A stretch of 64,000 bases of DNA. It comes from Nymphaea colorata. Lineage: Eukaryota > Streptophyta > Magnoliopsida > Nymphaeales > Nymphaeaceae. A model generated the notes under the pieces. It saw only the letters and a program-made list of their open reading frames with translations. It ran no database searches and had not been told where the DNA came from. The DNA lies in contig NC_045149.1 of assembly GCF_008831285.2 (NCBI RefSeq), positions 21,892,535 through 21,956,534 of the forward strand, written 5' to 3'. Positions within the stretch are counted from its first letter, which is position 1. Each line of letters opens with the position of its first letter. Positions 44,366-57,200 of the stretch are shown here, one piece after another. Position numbers and translations under genes: made by a program.

Positions 44366-46363
44366 GAGGTTTGGTTTAAGAACTGGTTTTAATAGTGAGT
44401 TTAATTGGGCGAATAATATTTTGCAATTATGGCGGCATTAGCGGTTGCATTAAATAATATTGAGAAGCTTAACAATAGCAATTATAGCTATTGAAAATCT
44501 TGCAGTCTTATTTTCTAGGACAGGAATTATGGGAGATAGTTTTGGGATCAAACACTAATATTCCTGTCGACGAGAAAGCAAAGAAGAAATGGATGATCAA
44601 AGCAAGGAAAGCTATATTCGCAATTAAGGTATCAATTGAGAATGATTTATTAGAGCATATATGTGACGTTAAGACTCCTAAAGAAGCATAGGATGTTTTT
44701 GCAACACTATTTGCTCGAGCTAATGATGCCCGCCTACAATTGTTAGAAAATGAATTAGCTACATTAACTCAGGGAAACATGTCGATATCAAAGTATTTTA
44801 TGAAGGTTAAAAATATTTGTAGGGAGATTTTTCAAATTGACTCTGAGTATAAGATTAGTGAGGCCCGTATGTGGAGAATTCTTATTCGCGGGCTTCATCC
44901 AGAATTTGGCAGTTTTATAATTGGTGTTCAAGGTTTGCCAGTTCAACCAACATTATTGGAGTTGGAGAATCTCTTGATCAATCAAGAAACTTTAGCGAAG
45001 CAAATGGCTAGTCTTTCACTCAAAGTAAATAATGAGGAAGCGTTGTTTAGTAAGGGTCAGAGATCACGCTGGCCAGCCAAACCAGTCATAAGGTCTCCAT
45101 GTACAAACATTAAGGACAAGAAAGAGAAAAATGTAGAAAAGAAAAAAAGAGAAACTATACAACAGTAGAGACCAAAGAATAAGTGTTTTAGATGTGAAAA
45201 ATTGGTCATTTTGCTCGTGACTGCAGAATCAAAATAGATGAAGGAAATGCAGTCATGACATGTAAGCAACATGGGGGAGTTAATGAGGCTAAACAGAAAA
45301 GTTCGTTTTTATACTCAATGGAAGTTAAAGAGGACGTTAAACAAGAAAGATGTAATTCCACCCATATAAAACATGTGAAAGAAAAAGAAGAGAATATCAA
45401 TTATCAAACTGATTGGATAATTGATTCTGGATGTTCAAACCATATGACTGGTGATGAGAGCAAGTTCTTAAGTATGAAAGAATATGATGAAAATCGAGTT
45501 GTTGTTACTGCTAACAACACAAAGCTCCCAGTGGCACATATTGGAAAAGCAGAGGTTGTAGCCAACTTCAGTAAAGACCGAATTTTACGGAACATTTATC
45601 ATGTTCCAAGAATGACTAAGGACTTGTTGTATGTGCTACAATTAACAGCTTTAGGGCACTATGTTTTGTTCGGCCCAAATGATGTGAAAGTTTATAAAGA
45701 TGCAGATGTTCAAGGGACTCCCATGTTTGAAGGAAGAAAAATTGAGTCAATATATGTCTTGTTAGCGGAAACAACATATATTGACAAAGCAAAGAAGCAT
45801 GACACTTCGGAAATCTGACATGAGAAACACGCTCATGTAGGATACAACAAACTTCGGGAGATGTCTAATAAAGGCCAATTGATTGGCATGCCTAAGCTGG
45901 ACGTACGAACAGACAAAGTATGCACAAGATGTCAATATGGAAAGGCGCATAGGAGGTCATTCAAAGAATCAAAGCATAGAGCTAAAGCGTCATTCGAGCT
46001 TGTGCATTCAGATGTCTTCGAAAAAGTACCAGACCCATCAGTTGGAGGTAAGTGGTATTTTATCACATTTATTAATGATTTTTCAAGACATACTTGGGTC
46101 TATTTTATGAAAGAAAAGTCTGAAGCACTTGAAAATTTTAAGGAGTTTCGCCATATGGTAAAAAATGAACTTGGGTATAAAATTCGGTGTTTACGCACTG
46201 ATGTAATCACCCCAAATTTTTCTAAAGGACTATGATGTTTTATCCAAATGCAAAATTCAAATTTATGCACAAGATTTCCAAAATACTACTCTCAGATCCA
46301 AATTAAATCCAAAATACTACTTTTAGATCCAAAACCCAATTTCAGATCCAAATCAATCATTTA

Positions 46364-46778
46364 AGACCGATTTGCCCCTCCTTTTGACCAAAAAACCTTC
46401 TTTTAGAGGGTGATTTTAGTGTTTTTTAAACAAGACCGATTTGTCCCTCCTTTTGACCAAAAAAACCTCTTTTAGAGGGTGATTTTAGTCTTTTTTTAAA
46501 CAAGACCGATTTGCCCCTCCTTTTGACAAAAAAACCTCCTTTAGAGGGTGATTTTATTCTTTTTCAAAGAAGACCGATTTGCCCCTCCTTTTGACCAAAA
46601 AAACCTTCTTTTAGAGGGTGATTTTAGTCTTTTTCAAACAAGACCGATTTACTCCTCCTTTTGACCAAAAAACCTTCTTTTAAAGGGTGATTTTAGTCTT
46701 TTTTAAACAAGACCGATTTGCCCTTCCTTTTGGCCAAAAAATCTCTTTTTGGAGGGTGATTTTAGTCTTTTTAGGTCA
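46364..46778. repeat. Six tandem ~69-bp repeats in the solo LTR
   Basis: AGACCGATTTGCCCCTCC begins copies at 46364, 46433, 46503, 46571, 46641 and 46710 (periods 68-70). Each holds TTTTGACCAAAAAACC and TAGAGGGTGATTTTAGT. Just upstream of the LTR TATA box. Confidence 0.95.
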
Positions 46779-47139
46779 AAAAATTCAAATTTTGGGTTTT
46801 GGCTCCAAAATCCTCTATAAATACCCCCCCATATCCCCCCTCTTGGGCAAGATTGGTCCTTGGGAGAAACTCTAGTGTATTCTCACTTGAAGACTTAGAG
46901 TTTCTCTTGAGCTCTCTCTCTCTCTCCCTCTTCCTCTTTTCATTTCCTTCTCCAACTTAGAGCAAGCACTTTTGGAGCTTCATTCAAAAGGGGATCTTCA
47001 AGTGAAGGTGTTCCTTAAGTCATTTCCTATTAGAGGTATGTAATCTTCATCTCTCTCATTTCTCTCTTCTTTCTTTTCATTAATGTTCTTATTATTATGT
47101 TATTTCTTTCTCTTAAACATAGTGTTGTTGTTGTTTTCA

Positions 47140-47930
47140 TTTTCTCTTCTCATCTTCATCTCCCCATGGCCAAAGGAGATAGCACTCAACCTCTTTTTAG
47201 AGACAAGAGGCTATGCTCAAATGCACCGGGAGCATGAGAAGATGAGATGATATCTTATTTTATGATTAAATCATGTTCTTTCAAGTATTCTTGTTGTTCT
47301 TGTTCTTTCTCTATATTAATATCTTATTGCTCTTTCTTCTCTTCAATAATATATTCTTGTTGTTGTTATTCTTTTCCTTAATGAATATATTTTTGTTGTT
47401 ATTGTTATTTCATTTCTTCAATAGTCTTGTCCTTGTTATTTTTTTCTTTCTTCTTCCTCTTCCCATGACCAAAGGAGATAGCCCTCAATCTCTTTTTAGA
47501 AACAAGAGGCTATGCTCAAGTGCATTGGGAGTGTGAAAAGATGAGAAGATCTTTCGTTTCATGATTGAATCATGTTTTCTCTTTTATTAAATATAACATT
47601 GTATCTCTTTCTATATTTTTTTCTCATCTTCATCTCCCCACGGCTAAAAAAGGTAGTTCTCAATCTCTTTTTAGAGACAAGAGGCTATACTCAAAGTGCA
47701 CCGGGAGCATGGAAAGATGAGATGATCTTTCATTTTAATCATGTTCTTTCTTTTCATGAATACATTCTTATTGTTTTTTTTTTGTTTCCTCTTATTTTCC
47801 TCTCTTCCTCATTTCTCCATGGCCAAAAGAGATAGCTCTCAATCTCTATTTTAGAGTCAAGAGGCTATACTAAAGTGCACCGGGAACATGAGAAGATGAA
47901 GTGGTATATCAATTCATAGTTACATCATGT
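47140..47930. repeat. Four dispersed-tandem repeats in the solo LTR
   Basis: The module CATCTCCCCATGGCCAAAGG, CTCTTTTTAGAGACAAGAGG, TGCACCGGGAGCATG recurs at about 47157, 47455, 47630 and 47812 with 180-300 bp spacing. The CTCTTTTTAGAGACAAGAGG core can fold back on itself. No coding frame is kept. Confidence 0.85.
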
Positions 47931-49993
47931 CTTCCCTTCTAATTGAACTTTGCTTTTTCCATCATTCTCTTTCTTTCTTTCATTCCTTGAATGTTATCTA
48001 TAAATTATGCACGCATGATTGCTTGGTTTTTTACTTACATGTGAATGTATGGCGGGAATGAGAGTGTGGTTTGGGGACTCTTTATTTTCATATTAATTTT
48101 TGAGGTTGGGACTTGTCCAACCCGGGATAAACCCTCACGAAAATGTACATATTAATATGCATTTTCATGACATTTTGCGCTAGATTCTTTCTTAATCATC
48201 ACATTAGGAACCCTAACGAGTGCTTCGTTATGTTGCTTGTTTTCTTTCATACCCAACGGTGGAAGAAATATAGCTCTTACAACAAACTAAATAATAACAT
48301 TCTATACTTATATAAATCATATTTTCCAAAACATTTTCAAAAAGAACCTTCTAATATGGCCTTAGGGACTTAGCTTAGACTCTTGCATGAGTCCAAGCTC
48401 CCCTCCGGCCCACATTAAATTTGAAGTTGGTAATTTTAAGTTGTTCCTTGATTTTTTTTTAATCTTGTGAAGGTATGGATGTATACACATGTTATATACA
48501 TTTATGCCAACATGATGACCCCCATCTTTCTCTCTCTATGCTTTCACTTTCTATTGTGCATGAATACGTATGTACATGTGTTCCATCTCCTCTCTTTCAA
48601 ATATTTATTCCTCTTTTCAAGACAAATATCTTCTCTTATAACATTTCTCATACCCATATATGCGTATGATATTTTTCTTTTCCTCTAAAATCTCTCTTTC
48701 TCTTCAAATCAATACATCTTTTTCTCTTTATATGTGATGATATGTACAAAAATATGCATGTCTTTCTCTATATCTCTCTCTTTCCTTTCATAAGAGTGTT
48801 TTATCTCTTGTATTCTTCTTAACATTCTCATCTCATGAACTTTCTATTTACCAACTTCAATAAGACCACAAATCAAGTAATGACCCAATATTGGAATCAT
48901 GCTTGATGGTCTACAATCTCTATCCATTTTCAAAAACTTTTCCTTCTTATATATAATAATTATAACAACGAAATCTTAGATGTATGTTGTGGTAGGAATG
49001 ATATTAGATGAATGTTGTGGTAGGAATGTTTTACTTTTTTTCAATCATATAGGGTAAATGCATTCATGCATTCTCACCCACTTTATTTCACTTATGATCA
49101 CAAGCACCTCTCTAAAAGAACTTAAGCAAGAAGGGATGGAGCTCTAGCTAGGTGGTAACCGAATTAGAGCAAAATCTCAAACCTACTTAAAGTCTTAAGA
49201 GAACACTAAAGTGATTTCAAAATGTTTTCACAAGTTTTTCAAATGATATTTACTAGTTTCACTTTTTCCTCAAAACATTTCACTTTTTCAAGCAATTCTT
49301 CAAGAACCTTTTCAAAAGTTTGAAACTCCAAACTTTCAATATTTTCTACACCGCATATAGAATCAAAAAGATGTTTAAGTTAAAACGAAATGCATCAATG
49401 ATAAACATAGTCCTTGGGTTGATTACCCCCGGTAAAGGCGCCGGGAATGGTCGATCCTCGTATCGACGGGCGAGTCCCTTTCTTTCCTCTTTCAAAACAA
49501 AAACCTTATTTTTCTGGAGCACTCCAAAACCAATGAAAATTTTGGGATGCAAACAACTGATAATGGTGGTGAATATACATTTGACATGTTTATGGCATAT
49601 ATGAGGCAACATGGTATTCGAAGGCAATTCACATGTGCCTATACGCCACAACAAAATGGAGTGGCAGAAGTGAAAAACCGCCACATAGTAGAAACATGTC
49701 GAAGCATGATGCATGCAAAGAACATGCCACCAAGATTTTGGGCCGAGTGTGTCAGCACCACTGTACACGTCATTAATTGACTACCGTTACCAAGATTTAA
49801 TTTTAAGTCTTCATATGAAATGCTCCATAAAAAGAAGCCATCTGTGAGTTATTTTAGAGTTTTTGGTTGTGTATGTTATGTCTTTTTATCTGAGCAGCAC
49901 AGGACTAAGTTCGACAAGAAGGCACAAAGGTATGTCTTTGTTGGATATGACCTATATCGAAAAGGATGGAGATGTGCTAATCCTATTACAAGC

Positions 49994-50045
49994 AAGTTCA
50001 TGTTTCTCGCGACGTCATCAAGTTCATGTTTCTCGCGACGTCATC
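49994..50045. repeat. 26-bp tandem duplication in element D
   Basis: AAGTTCATGTTTCTCGCGAC followed by GTCATC occurs twice head to tail. Not being a multiple of three, it shifts the frame between integrase and RT. Confidence 0.93.
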
Positions 50046-51942
50046 TTCGATGAAGCATCGTCTTGGTGGTCAAAAGAAAAGAAGGAGCTTCCAGATTCTC
50101 CAGTTTTGAGAGAGATGTTTGAAACAAAATACAATTTGAGATGAATCAAGGAGAGCCTCAGCCAGAAGTCATAGAAGCAAGACGAGCAGATAAACAAGTT
50201 CATAGCCCAAGACAAGGAGAACGAGCAGATCCATGGAAAACAGAAGTCAGTCCTCTTCAACAACGAAGTATAGAAGAAGAAAGGTCATCACAACTTGAAG
50301 AGCCAGAAGAAGTACCCATAACACTTAGAAGATCGACAAGAATACCAAAACCAAATCCCAAGTATGTAGATGCAGACTGTGCATCATGAAGGAGATCGAG
50401 CCAGCTTCTTTTGAAGAAGCAAAAGATGTTGAAAAATGGCAAGCAGCAATGAAAGATGAAATGAAGGCATTGGAGCATAACGAGACCTTGGAGCTCGTAC
50501 CAAAGCTTGCAGGAGTAAAACTCATTACTTGTAAATGGGTTTACAAAATAAAAAGAAAGGCAGATGGCTCAGTTGATAGATATAAGGCTCGACTAGTCGC
50601 GAGAGGATTTTCACAGCAGTATAGCATTGACTTTGAAGAAACTTTTAGTCCTGTTGTGAAGATCACATCCGTATGTATTCTGATAGCTATTGCTGCAAGC
50701 AAATCTTGAAAGCTATGGTAAATGGATGTGAAAAATGCTTTCTTATATAGAGATCTCGATCATGAAATCTACATGGAGCAGCCTAAAGGATTCAAATCTC
50801 CAAACAAGCCAGACTACGTCTGCAAGCTAAGAAAAGCACTTTATGGATTGAAGCAAGCACCCAGAGCATGGTACGAGAAAATAGCTGATTTTTTGGTGTT
50901 TAGTGGATTTCATGTCACCTCAGCAGATTCAAGTCTCTTCGTCAAGACAAGAGGTACGAAGCTTACTATTTTATTAATTTATGTTGATGATTTAATTATT
51001 ACTGGAGATGACAATAAAGAAATTAATCTCATTTGTGAACATCTCACAGTGAGATTGAAATGAAAGAGCTGAGAGAGTTGCGACACTTCCTTGGATTGGA
51101 AATTGATTACGAATCTAAAGGATTTTTTTTAAGTCAAAAGATGTATGCTCATGACTTACTACATAAGTATGGTATGCTCAGTTGCAAACCTATCTCAACA
51201 TCTATTGAGGTAAATGCAAAACTTAGAATTGATGAAAGAGACAAGCTAGATGATGTTACTATGTATCGACAACTAGTTGGAAGCCTAATCTACTTAACAT
51301 TATCAAGACCAGACATTGCCTATGCAGTTGGTGTTGTGAGCAAGTTCATGCAAACTCCAAGGAAGCTACATTTAAAAGCATTAAAAAGATTATTACGGTA
51401 TATCGAAGGAAATCTTGACTTTGGTATACTTTATGAAAAGGGGTCAACTTGTCAAGTTGTTGGTCATTGTGATGCGGATTATGCTGGAGACTTATCAACT
51501 CGAAGATCAACCACTGGATATACGTTTAGCTTTGAAAGTGGTGCAATTTCATGGTGCAGTAAGAGACAGCCGACAGTTTCACTGTCTACAACAGAAACAA
51601 AATATAAAGCAGTATCTCAAGTAGCACAAGAATGTGTGTGGTTGATGCGAATGCTGAAAGACATCAAACAAAATGTGAATTATATAGTGAGACTCTACTG
51701 GGATAATCAAAGTGTCATAAGACTTGCAGAGAATCCTGTCTTCCATGCTCGAATGAAACACATAGAAGTGGAACATCAATTTATTAAAGAAAATGTACTT
51801 AAAGGAACGATTCAGTTGCAGCCAGTCGCTTCAAAAGATCAAGTCGCAGACATCTTCATTAAGGGCTTGTCAGCACAAACATTCGCCAAGCTTAGAAGAA
51901 TGTTAGGAATTATGAGTAGAGAGTCGGTAATGAAGGGGAGAT

Positions 51943-52537
51943 TGTAAAAAGTCATCACCGACTCTTGAGATGAATCGAGAAGACTCAAGAGGCTTTGAGC
52001 CTCTCTTTTAAAGTCGGTGCTTGTGTAATGATTAAAAAAAAATTAAAAAAAAAAACAAAATGTGTAGAAATCGGTGGAAGCATCATCCACCGACTTCTTC
52101 ATCCCTATAAATAGGGATTGATGGGCATGTGAGTTATGTGTGCGAAAAAGAAGTGTCTTGAGTGGCTTGTGTTGAGTGGGTATGCTCACTTCGTGAGCTA
52201 CTTGGGTGATACGGGTACAGCAAGGTGTCCTCCTTTGTAAGTGGGGTAGCTCATTACATGAGCTAGTGAGGTGAGTCTTTCTTAGACTCTTTGGTGTTTA
52301 TGTAATATTTTATTGTTAAAAATAGTTATTCATAGTTTAAGTGTTGATGCACATGTTACATCCTTGATTGGTTAAGTTCACTTTGTGAGTTTTGTTAGCT
52401 TGGTTATGAAGATCCTATTACGTATACTTTGTCAAAGTTATTATTAAGAATCATTTTGAACGTCGAGACTCTGTTCTCTGCATAAATTTGGGTTTGGATT
52501 TCAGTTATATCTAAGACTCACATTCGTTTTTCCAACA
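51943..52537 (+). repeat. 3' LTR of element D
   Basis: 595 bp, TGTAAAAAGTCATCACC to TTTTTCCAACA, preceded by purine tract GAAGGGGAGAT. It holds the same TATA palindrome near 52100 with one extra base in its right arm. Confidence 0.92.
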
Positions 52538-53304
52538 GCATGACCTTGATGTTTTAGAACATCTGACCTGAATATCTAATTTTCAGTGAATGTATGCATT
52601 ATAGTAGTAGCCCAACAAAAGAGAAACACTCGTGCAAATCACGTGGGCCATGGTCAGAAGCAGATAAGAATAAGAACAAAATGAAGTCACAAACCTCCAA
52701 ACCAAGAAATCGTAACAGAGTCGCACCAAATTGAACAATGACTTGTTAATGATTATTCTAATAAATGAGGAGGTACAGAGACAAAATTAGAACGTAGAAG
52801 CTGCTTGATTGAAGTCATGAGATGATCAAATCAAAACTGATATTTTCTAAAAGGAAAAAAAAAACAAAAAAGAAAATCTATATTAACAAGAAGAGCATAT
52901 TGGAATAAGCAAATACTGGTCGGACTCTCCGATCTGCGTTCTCCTCAGCATTGATTTGTTGGACTTCATTACCGACATCTTGCAGTCCATCTTCTGCCAG
53001 CCACCCGGTCCACCGGCATCAACAGCGGAGGACCAGACAATGGTATGGGCGATGACTGCAACAACAGAGTTATCACGGGAGAGGGGAGGCGAAGAGCTTC
53101 GCGGGAGAGGGGAGGATAAGCAGTTGACGTGCGGAAGAATGGAAAGGAAGTTGGCGGCATCATCCTTTTAATAACGGAATAGCTGCGTAGTTGAAAAATT
53201 CTTATATATTGACGATCCCGTTCCGTCAGCAATGGTGGATTTTCATAGATATTTCTCATTGCTTTTCCGACGAGTCTAAGCAAATAAGTGGCAATGCGTG
53301 GTTC
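52538..53304. other. Intergenic DNA with coding-like GC patch
   Basis: At about 52935-53170 the plus strand has an open, GC-richer frame (LLDFITDILQSIFCQPPGPP, then TAEDQTMVWAMTATTELS). It looks unlike its AT-rich surroundings, but I recognise no family and see no start or splice context. From about 53210 the sequence is block Q-like and continues after element C at 58825. Confidence 0.4.
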
Positions 53305-53683
53305 TGTTGGAAATTTCTAGAAGGGAATCTAGTGCGCCAAGATAGGAGGCAGATCACGAAGAACACAGATCATGCAAAAGATCAGGAAAGAAGATCAAGT
53401 CAAACAAAAGTCAAGAGCAGATTAAGATTCTTTGAAAGAAATAAGAGTTTATCTTAATTCCTTTTTTTCCTTGCTGTGAAGATCTAGCTTATCACGTTCC
53501 TGTTTCTTTGCTCCCATCTTCTATATATAGAGTTGTACCGTGGTTCTGAAATATGAATGAAAAACAGACTTTTCCCTTCTCGTGGATGTAGGCTTAAAAC
53601 TGCCGAACCACGTAAATCCCTCTTCTCTCTCTCTTCTGTTTTTATCTAGCTTTCTTTGCTCTTGGATACAATGGTTTTCAACA
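53305..53683 (+). repeat. 5' LTR of element C
   Basis: 379 bp with a TATA region CTATATATAG at 53521 and the GTGGATGTAGGCTTAAAACT segment typical of the A/B/C group. Confidence 0.95.
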
Positions 53684-53695
53684 TGGTATCAGAGC
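53684..53695 (+). promoter_or_regulatory. Primer-binding site of element C
   Basis: TGGTATCAGAGC directly after the LTR, complementary to initiator-methionine tRNA. Confidence 0.92.
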
Positions 53696-54272
53696 AGGTT
53701 CTTGAGAGAGAGTGCTTCATAGTGTTTATTGTTCCTAAAGAACGCTAGTCACCAGAAGTATCACTCTGATCAGAGGATTGTTCGTTAGTCTTCTAAGTCT
53801 GATTGAAGACAAATTACAGAAGAAACCAGAGCTTCGCCTGAGAACAGCAATCCTTCTGGCAAGGTTCTGCCTTTACGGTAACAGTTTTTTTCCTAAATCT
53901 CAGAATTGGGGATTTTCTATGCTTCGGTGATGTATTCTCATCATCGTCTGGATTAACTTCACCATTCATTGATTCTCGTTGGAGGAAGAGAATTTCTGTT
54001 TAAAAAGAAAAACAGAGACCACGCGAGGAAGTTCGTTTAATCATTCTCTGGCGACGTCGGTATTTTTTGGGATTTTCAGTTGTCGAGCAGAGTCCTCTTG
54101 AATCCTCCCAGGTCCTTTGGTAGTCATCTGTGACTAACGACTGAAATTTATCACCCATGCCCAAAGTTGTTTGCGCTCGGTGTTTTTTTGGATCTTGTTC
54201 AGTTTGATCTCTTGTGTATTTAATTTTTTGCCCTGCTATTTGAGGAGTCGGTGTGCTTTTTTCTCTGTCTTC

Positions 54273-57200
54273 ATGGAAGAATCTAATCAAAGCAGCAATG
54301 TCAAAGAAAATCCAAGAAACAACGATCATAACGTCAACACGTTGAAGATTACATCTACTCTTCTCAATGGCAAAAATTACTTAAGCTGGGCAAAAGCTGC
54401 TCGTCTGTTTCTTAGTGGACGATCAAAACTTGGATTCATCAATGGTTCTATAAAACAACCTGATAAACATGATCCAAAATACCAAGAGTGGGAGTCAGAA
54501 AACGACATGATTATGTCGTGGTTAATCAATTCTATGGAGCAGCCAATTGCTAATTTGTTTCTTTACCAAGAAACAGCTAAAGAGGTCTGGGATACCTTGA
54601 AAGAGTTGTATGGAGAACAAAACAATCTGGCTCGTATTTATGAAATTCAAATGGAAATTTCTAAGCTTACTATGGGAGATAAGCCAATTCAACTTTATCT
54701 TGGTCAGCTACGAAGTCTCTATGATGAACTCTTACAATACCGACCAGCCACCTTTGATCCTGATGTTTATAAACATAGATTTGAAGAAGATAAGATCTTC
54801 AAAGTTCTTGCTGGTCTACCTGATGATTACGAAGCAGTTCGAAGTCAGATTTTGATGACGTCTCCTCTTCCAACATTTAACAATGTTTGTCAGACCATAC
54901 AAAGAGAGGTAGCCCGTCGAAAAGTTATGAACGTGTCCTCAAAAATTAGTAGTGAAGAAAGTCTTGAGAAAATGGCATGTTATGTTAACAATAAAAAGGG
55001 AGACTCCAAACTACTCAATGATAGCAACAATGGCCAGAGAATCCGAAGCAGATTCAAATGCAATCACTGCAAGAAGATTGGACACACACGTGATAGATGT
55101 TGGGAGTTAATTGGTCGTCCAACGAAAGAGAAATCATCATCCAAACAATCAGATCTAGCCAACTTTGTGACCAAGGAAGATCTTGAAAAATTCTTTCAAA
55201 AGTTTTCAAAGACGAATCTGGTTTCATCTCAACCAGTTGAATCTGAAGGTAAGAATCATGCTCTTATTTCTGTTTCTGCTGCTTCAACTTGGATTGTTGA
55301 CTCTGGGGCCACCGATCACATGACTGGAAATTCTTTTAAGATTACTAGTTTAGACAAAGAACAAAAACAACACGTCTTTACTGTAGATGGGTCTCCTATA
55401 GCAGTTGAAGGAGTTGGTAGAACTACTTTTCTTGAAAAAGATATTAAATCTAGTGTTCTCTATGTTCCTAAGATATCTGCCAGTCTAATGTCTGTGAGCA
55501 AATTGACAAAAACTCATAATTGTTTGGCTATTTTTTCTTCAAAGGAGGTGATTTTTCAGGATCGAAACTCGAAGAAAGTGATTGGTAGAGGACGCGAGCA
55601 TGGAGGTCTCTATATGATAGATACGTGTGATGCTAGTTTCCTTACTTACAGAGAAAAAGAATCTGAGTACCAAAAGTGGCATGCTCGCCTTGGACATGTC
55701 TCTGATAGGAGTTTAAAGCAGCTGGTTCCTAATCTCACCATTGAAAGCAGGGCATGCGATGCTTGTGAGTTTTCCAAATCAACAAGGTTGCCGTTCCAAC
55801 CTAACAGTGAGAGATCTTCTAATTTTTTCAGTTTAGTACATTCTGATGTGTGGGGGCCTGCCCCTGAGGATTCTTATGCTGGTTTTAAGTATTATGTTTC
55901 ATTTATTGATGATAAGTCTAGAATGACATGGATCTATTTTCTCAAAAATAAAAGTGAAGTTCCCACATTGTTTGAGGAATTTTATAACATGGTTCTCACT
56001 CAATATGGTTCTAAGATCCAAAAGCTTCGATCAGACAATGGAGGAGAATATGTTAATGACATTCTAAAAAATTTCTTGAAAGAAAAAGGCATCCAACCTC
56101 AGTATACATGTGCAGGAACCCCTCAACAAAATGGAGTTGCAGAACGAAAAAATCGTCAGTTACTCAATATTGGTCGATCTATTATGATGCATATGAATGT
56201 TCCTTCACGTTTTTGGACTGATGCTATTGCTACAGCTTGCTATTTAAGCAATAGAACTCCAAATTCGAGTATAGATGATAAAATTCCTATTGAATTTCTT
56301 TTAGGAAGGGCAGTTTCAATTCAACATCTCAAAGTTTTTGGGTGCAAATGTTATGTGCATGTTCAAGAAAATTTTAGGAACAAGTTTCAGAAACGAGCTA
56401 CAAAATGTATTTTTCTAGGTTATTCTAGTAGAAAAAGAGGATACAAGTGTTATGATCCTATTTCTCGGAAACTTCTTGTTGCTCGTGATGTTAAGTTTTT
56501 TGAGCAGGAGCCATACTTTGGTGTCTCAATTCAGGGGGAGCAAGTAAGTAATGAAGATTTGCAGCACAGTGAGCAGGTTCAGCCTCTTGTTGATGTTTTT
56601 AACAACACCTCTGTTGTTGATCACCAGTCTATAGAATCTAACCCCATAGATCATAGAGAGGGATCTATCATGGAAGAACCTGAACAAATATTCCCAGAGA
56701 TCAATGTATCTGAATCAACCCAAAGCCAAGGTCCTGAGCTACCTATTCGTCGTTCCACTCGTAATACCAGACCACCAATAAAACTGAGTGACTACTACAC
56801 CTACTTGACTGCAGGCAAAGTTCATTCAATAGAAAAATATGTAACATTTCAGACCCTATCTCTTCCGTACCAAACCTATGTGTTAAACACTTACTCCCAA
56901 ACTGAACCAAAAACCTTTGATGAGGCAAACAGGGACAGTAGGTGGAGAGAAGCTATGAAAGAAGAACTTACTGCGTTGCACAAAAATCAAACTTGGGATC
57001 TTGTTCCTCTCCCTGAAGGAAAGAAATTGGTTGGATGCAAGTGGGTGTATAAACTAAAGTTTAAAAGTGATGGGACAGTGGAACGGTTCAAGGCTCGTCT
57101 AGTTGGAAAGGGTTTCATGCAAACAGAAGGAATAGATTACAATGAAACATTCTCTCCAGTTGCCAAAATGAACACCATCAGGATTTTACTTTCTGTTGCA

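Larger units (their letters stand above)
46202..49555. mobile_element. Solo LTR (3.35 kb) nested in element D
   Basis: It begins TGTAATCACCCCAAATTTT and ends AAAATTTTGGGATGCAAACA, flanked by ACTGA on both sides (46197-46201 and 49556-49560). TG...CA ends, inverted terminal motifs, a 5-bp target duplication and no coding region fit a solo LTR. The length is exceptional and recalls Ty3/gypsy groups with giant LTRs (Ogre/Tat type), but no internal sequence is left to prove it. A TATA box (CTCTATAAATACCCCCCC) is at 46816. Two minisatellite arrays lie inside. The orientation is inferred from the TATA box only. Confidence 0.85.
44429..51947 (+). pseudogene. Broken Gag-Pol of element D
   Basis: Gag starts at the ATG at 44429 (MAALAVALNNIEKLNNSNYS). 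A stop replaces Trp at about 44492, with a frame change, and another stop replaces Trp at 44689. The zinc knuckle CFRCEK is cut by a 1-bp loss near 45200. Protease DSGCSNHM is open at 45255-45818. Pre-integrase and integrase (CTRCQYGKAHRRS; HSDVF; LRTD) are open at 45861-46201, where the solo LTR interrupts. Integrase resumes at 49556 (NGGEYTFDMF; TPQQNGVAE). A 26-bp tandem duplication at 49994 shifts the frame. RT and RNase H follow in three open pieces: 50386-50709, 50722-51063 with YVDDLIITG, and 51060-51947 with DADYAGD and ADIFIKGL. Confidence 0.9.
43360..52537 (+). mobile_element. Ty1/copia LTR retrotransposon D (Tork-like), nested insertion
   Basis: A copia element of a different lineage from A, B and C: protease motif [27 protein letters not shown] of about 590 bp. 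Its left end is doubled (truncated LTR, PBS, full LTR, PBS). The right LTR ends at 52537. A 3354-bp solo LTR splits the integrase. Without that insertion it is about 5.8 kb. I found no matching target duplication at the outer ends (GAACA versus GCATG), which fits a rearranged left end. Stops in Gag and RT make it inactive. The Tork assignment is by motif memory and tentative. Confidence 0.92.

Noticed and set aside
46364-46778. Regular repeats suggesting a CRISPR-like array
   Set aside because: The 69-bp units are contiguous without unique spacers and lie in an LTR of a plant genome. It is a minisatellite.
20315-53695. TGGTATCAGAGC sites as tRNA genes
   Set aside because: Each is a 12-nt primer-binding match next to an LTR, with no cloverleaf around it.
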